A stretch of 64,000 nt of DNA, taken from Planctomycetota bacterium (GTDB taxonomy: Bacteria; Planctomycetota; Planctomycetia; Pirellulales; Pirellulaceae). How positions within the stretch are numbered: the first letter of the stretch is position 1; the number at the start of each line of letters is the position of its first letter. Position numbers and translations under genes: made by a program. Where the stretch lies: the NCBI GenBank assembly GCA_014381825.1, contig JACNKX010000075.1, positions 85,672-149,671 on the forward strand, read 5' to 3'. The notes below the pieces were generated by a model. The model ran no database searches. It was given only the letters and a program-made list of their open reading frames with translations, and was not told the DNA's origin. Below are positions 61,944-64,000 of this stretch, one piece after another.

Positions 61944-62963
61944 ATGAGTTTATTCGATCGCATCACGGGCAAATCCCCGGAATCGCAAACGGGACCGGAG
62001 ACTGCTGCCAGCCAGCCGGAAGCTCCGAAGAAAGGAATCTTCGGGCGGTTCAAGCAAGGACTACAAAAGACCGCGCAGTTATTGAATACGGACATTCGTG
62101 ACCTCTTCAAGCAAGAGGGAGCGCTAGTCGATGATGACTTCTTAACCGAGTTGTTCGCGATCTTGATTCGAACGGACATGGGAGCGGGGCCAGCTGCCAC
62201 GATTCGCGATCAAGTAAAAACCGATTTTCGCGGACGAGTGGTCCAAATGAACGAAGTTCTCGCTGTAATCAAAGTAAAACTTCGTGAGTTGATGGAACAG
62301 CCTGAAGTGCCGATCGAGTTCGCGGCATCTGGCCCGACGGTCGTGATGGTGGTCGGTGTGAACGGATCCGGAAAGACAACTTCGATCGCAAAACTTGCGA
62401 CGATGTTCAAACAGCAGGGAAAGAGCGTCGTGTTGGGCGCTGGTGACACGTTTCGCGCGGCCGCAGTCCAGCAGTTGACCATCTGGGCAGAAAGAATCGG
62501 AGCCGAGATCGTCACTGGTGCAACGAACAGCGATCCGGCAAGCGTCGCCCATCGCGCGGTCGCCAGAGCCCTCGAAACGTCGGCTGACGTGTGCATCCTC
62601 GATACAGCTGGACGCCTGCAAACTCAAACCAGCCTCATGCAGGAGTTGTCAAAAATCCGACGCGTGATGACGAAGCAGATCGACGACGCGCCTCACGAAG
62701 TGTTGCTCGTACTGGATGCGACGGCGGGGCAGAACGGGATCAGCCAAGCGAAAGGCTTCTCGGAAGCAGCGGGGTGTACTGGTATCGTTTTGGCAAAGCT
62801 TGACGGTACGGCAAAGGGTGGCGTCGTCGTTCCAATTCGTCAACAGTTCGAATTGCCCGTCAAGTATATCGGTGTTGGGGAACAGGCAGAAGATTTGGCC
62901 CTATTTAATGCGGACGAGTTTGTTGACGCATTGTTTGCTGAAGCAAGTTCCGACTCCGCTTAG
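61944..62963 (+). CDS. ftsY: Signal recognition particle receptor FtsY
   Basis: A 339-residue SRP GTPase. A short charged N-terminus (SPESQTGPETAASQPEAPK) takes the place of the long acidic domain of E. coli. The N domain (about 35-120) is followed by the G domain: VVGVNGSGKTTSIAKLA (G1), ILDTAGRLQTQTSLMQELS (G3), VLAKLDGTAKGG (G4), and the IBD with GAGDTFRAAAVQQLTIWAE. It receives ribosome-SRP complexes at the inner membrane. The last gene of the housekeeping group; 120 bp separate it from the SGNH gene. Confidence 0.97.
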   Translation: MSLFDRITGKSPESQTGPETAASQPEAPKKGIFGRFKQGLQKTAQLLNTDIRDLFKQEGALVDDDFLTELFAILIRTDMGAGPAATIRDQVKTDFRGRVVQMNEVLAVIKVKLRELMEQPEVPIEFAASGPTVVMVVGVNGSGKTTSIAKLATMFKQQGKSVVLGAGDTFRAAAVQQLTIWAERIGAEIVTGATNSDPASVAHRAVARALETSADVCILDTAGRLQTQTSLMQELSKIRRVMTKQIDDAPHEVLLVLDATAGQNGISQAKGFSEAAGCTGIVLAKLDGTAKGGVVVPIRQQFELPVKYIGVGEQAEDLALFNADEFVDALFAEASSDSA

Positions 62964-63384
62964 GCAGCGCATTGCTCATCGCTTCAAACACTAGGCAATC
63001 CACGGGCAATCGCTAGCTCGCGTTTTCACAACGAAGCCGTGCGTCAACTCCCGTTGAACGGATGCAATTCTTGCTGAATTCCGGCCTGCCATCCGCACAC
63101 CGCGCCTGATTCTTCTCGCAAGCGGTACAGCTTGCCGCGAAACCCCGCATGCAGACGGATCTGTGAGTGTAAAACTTGGCATTCTAGTAAACGACGATTG
63201 TTCAGGGCGTCGATAGCAACATAGACAACTATCGATTGCCGAGCGTCATCCGGCCGAGTGCGATTCGAACAGTTGCCCCCCAAAGAACCCCCCATCGACG
63301 GTCGCTGGACCGTTGATACTGCCGCCTCGCGGTGGTCCCGCCAGCAATCACGCCTCCATGTTCAAAGGATTGGGAGACAGGACG
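62964..63384. other. Intergenic region without a convincing gene
   Basis: About 420 bp between ftsY and the porin gene. Short frames here have no family motif or Shine-Dalgarno site. No tRNA could be folded. It probably holds the promoter and leader of the porin gene; AGGA at 63377-63380 is the Shine-Dalgarno site for the ATG at 63385. Confidence 0.5.
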
Positions 63385-64000
63385 ATGAAGTTCACGAGAA
63401 TAGCTCTTGCGGCGGCCGCTTGTTGTGGTCTCGTCGCGACTGGTGCTCAGGCTCAGGGGCTGCTTCAGCCCGGGTCCGTGCAACCAGTAGCCCTAACTTA
63501 CGACTACTATGCACAAGACAATGCTGCGCCTTCGCCCAGTGATCTTGCCGCAGCTGACTCCAGCGACCTCACGTTCGTTGGCGATGTCAGCCAAAAAGAC
63601 GGCAAAGGTTGTGGCTGCGACGCCAAGGGTGGCGGCAAAGATGGCGGAAAAGGTGGGAAGGGATGCAACTCTTGCACTCCTTGGCGCGTCTTCCCGACGA
63701 TTGGGAACGGTTGGACTGTGGAAGGTTGGATCGCCGCTGGTGCCACCGCCAATGCGGACAATCCAGTTTCCAATTACAACGGCCCGAACACATTCAACGA
63801 TCGAGCCGACGAAGCGATGATGAATCAACTCTACCTCACCATTGGCCGTGAAGCCGACAACGGCGGTTGTGGCTGGGCGGGGGGGGGGGGGGGGGGCTTG
63901 TTCTTTTGGGACGACCCCATCTTTCTCCCAGCCCGGGGGCTGGGGAAGGACACCCACCACACAAGAAGCAGGGAAAACATGCAGACATATGGGTTTGTAG
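63385..64000 (+). CDS. Partial outer-membrane beta-barrel protein (BBP2-like porin), 3' end spoiled
   Basis: The first 165 codons are clear. A signal peptide (ALAAAACCGLVATGAQAQ) is followed by a variable N-terminal region with CGCDAKGGGKDGGKGGKGCNSC (Cys-rich linker). The start of a planctomycete beta-barrel comes next: WTVEGWIAAGATANADNP, FNDRADEAMMNQLYLTIGREADNGGCGW. The usual next residues are a GGR-D repeat, but positions 63879-63896 are an unbroken G run. Beyond it the frame stays open to 64000 and still faintly resembles the family (PIFLPARGL, YGF), so this looks like error-laden sequence of the same gene. AGGA precedes the ATG. The length beyond the window is unknown. Confidence 0.8.
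   Translation, partial: MKFTRIALAAAACCGLVATGAQAQGLLQPGSVQPVALTYDYYAQDNAAPSPSDLAAADSSDLTFVGDVSQKDGKGCGCDAKGGGKDGGKGGKGCNSCTPWRVFPTIGNGWTVEGWIAAGATANADNPVSNYNGPNTFNDRADEAMMNQLYLTIGREADNGGCGWAGGGGGGLFFWDDPIFLPARGLGKDTHHTRSRENMQTYGFV
63879..63896. other. 18-base G run and low-quality sequence to the window end
   Basis: Eighteen consecutive Gs replace what should be ordinary barrel codons, and 63897-64000 has family-like but garbled residues. It is most simply explained as a base-calling or assembly fault near a contig end. Confidence 0.6.

Noticed and set aside
63250..63290. tRNA-like GATTCGAAC motif before the porin gene
   Set aside because: No acceptor or anticodon stem can be built around it; it is only a chance T-loop match.
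63493..63960. Minus-strand frame of 155 codons at the right end
   Set aside because: It is antisense to the porin gene and its start depends on the suspect G run (giving PPPPPPRP).

Overview
The window is chromosomal DNA from a planctomycete, probably a member of the Pirellulales (Blastopirellula/Rhodopirellula-like). I infer this from families that are almost diagnostic of the phylum: DUF1501, DUF1549/DUF1553, DUF1587/1592/1588/1585 and DUF1552 secreted proteins, two TIGR03000 repeats, a DUF1559 protein, PPC-domain proteins, BBP2-type porins, and the housekeeping order polA-coaE-rho-ribH-nusB-ftsY. Genes lie on both strands in short operons. I saw no rRNA, tRNA or CRISPR array.

Region by region. 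1-511: the 5' part of a lipoprotein cytochrome/VCBS-like gene that runs off the left edge. 597-5442: a complete 4,846-bp IS1-family transposon with perfect 27-bp terminal inverted repeats and an intact 8-bp target duplication. 5.9-9.0 kb: an orphan DUF1501 protein, a membrane protein and a Nudix protein. 8.8-12.6 kb: nifS-type desulfurase, iscA, CobL and a PIG-L deacetylase. 12.6-16.2 kb: isoaspartyl peptidase, TPR lipoprotein and a Gly/Ser-rich TIGR03000 surface protein. 16.4-20.7 kb: HTTM membrane pair and a MacA/MacB-like pair without an ATPase. 20.8-22.9 kb: a two-gene arginine-to-proline operon. 23.1-36 kb: two planctomycete secretome modules (DUF1592+DUF1552, and DUF1553+DUF1501+PPC) with two hairpin repeats between and around them. 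36-44 kb: DUF1559 protein, divergent apgM and pgi, an orphan gene flanked by a direct repeat, a haem sensor fragment, an MBL hydrolase, a Rieske protein and MazG. 44-54.6 kb: an ABC transporter pair, a Tm-1-like/TIM-barrel/HpaI operon, a secreted PCMT, and a Uma2 operon. 54.6-63 kb: polA-coaE-rho-ribH-nusB-SGNH-ftsY. The last gene is a porin whose 3' part is spoiled by an 18-G run and poor sequence.

The most interesting object is the transposon. Ordinary IS1-family elements are about 0.7-1 kb and carry little beyond a transposase. This one carries six cargo genes. A translationally coupled triad encodes a ribbon-helix-helix regulator, an RNase H-fold (DUF3010-like) protein and a Hanks-type Ser/Thr kinase, driven by an operator-overlapped and almost leaderless promoter. 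A Panacea-domain (SocA-like) antitoxin has a linked candidate toxin. Two small zinc-finger proteins lie at the left end. The combination looks like a mobile defence, addiction or regulatory cassette. That role is inference; the element boundaries, gene order and motifs are read directly from the sequence.

Many start codons here were set inside longer open frames, using Shine-Dalgarno sites, signal peptides or overlap with the upstream stop. These choices are stated gene by gene.
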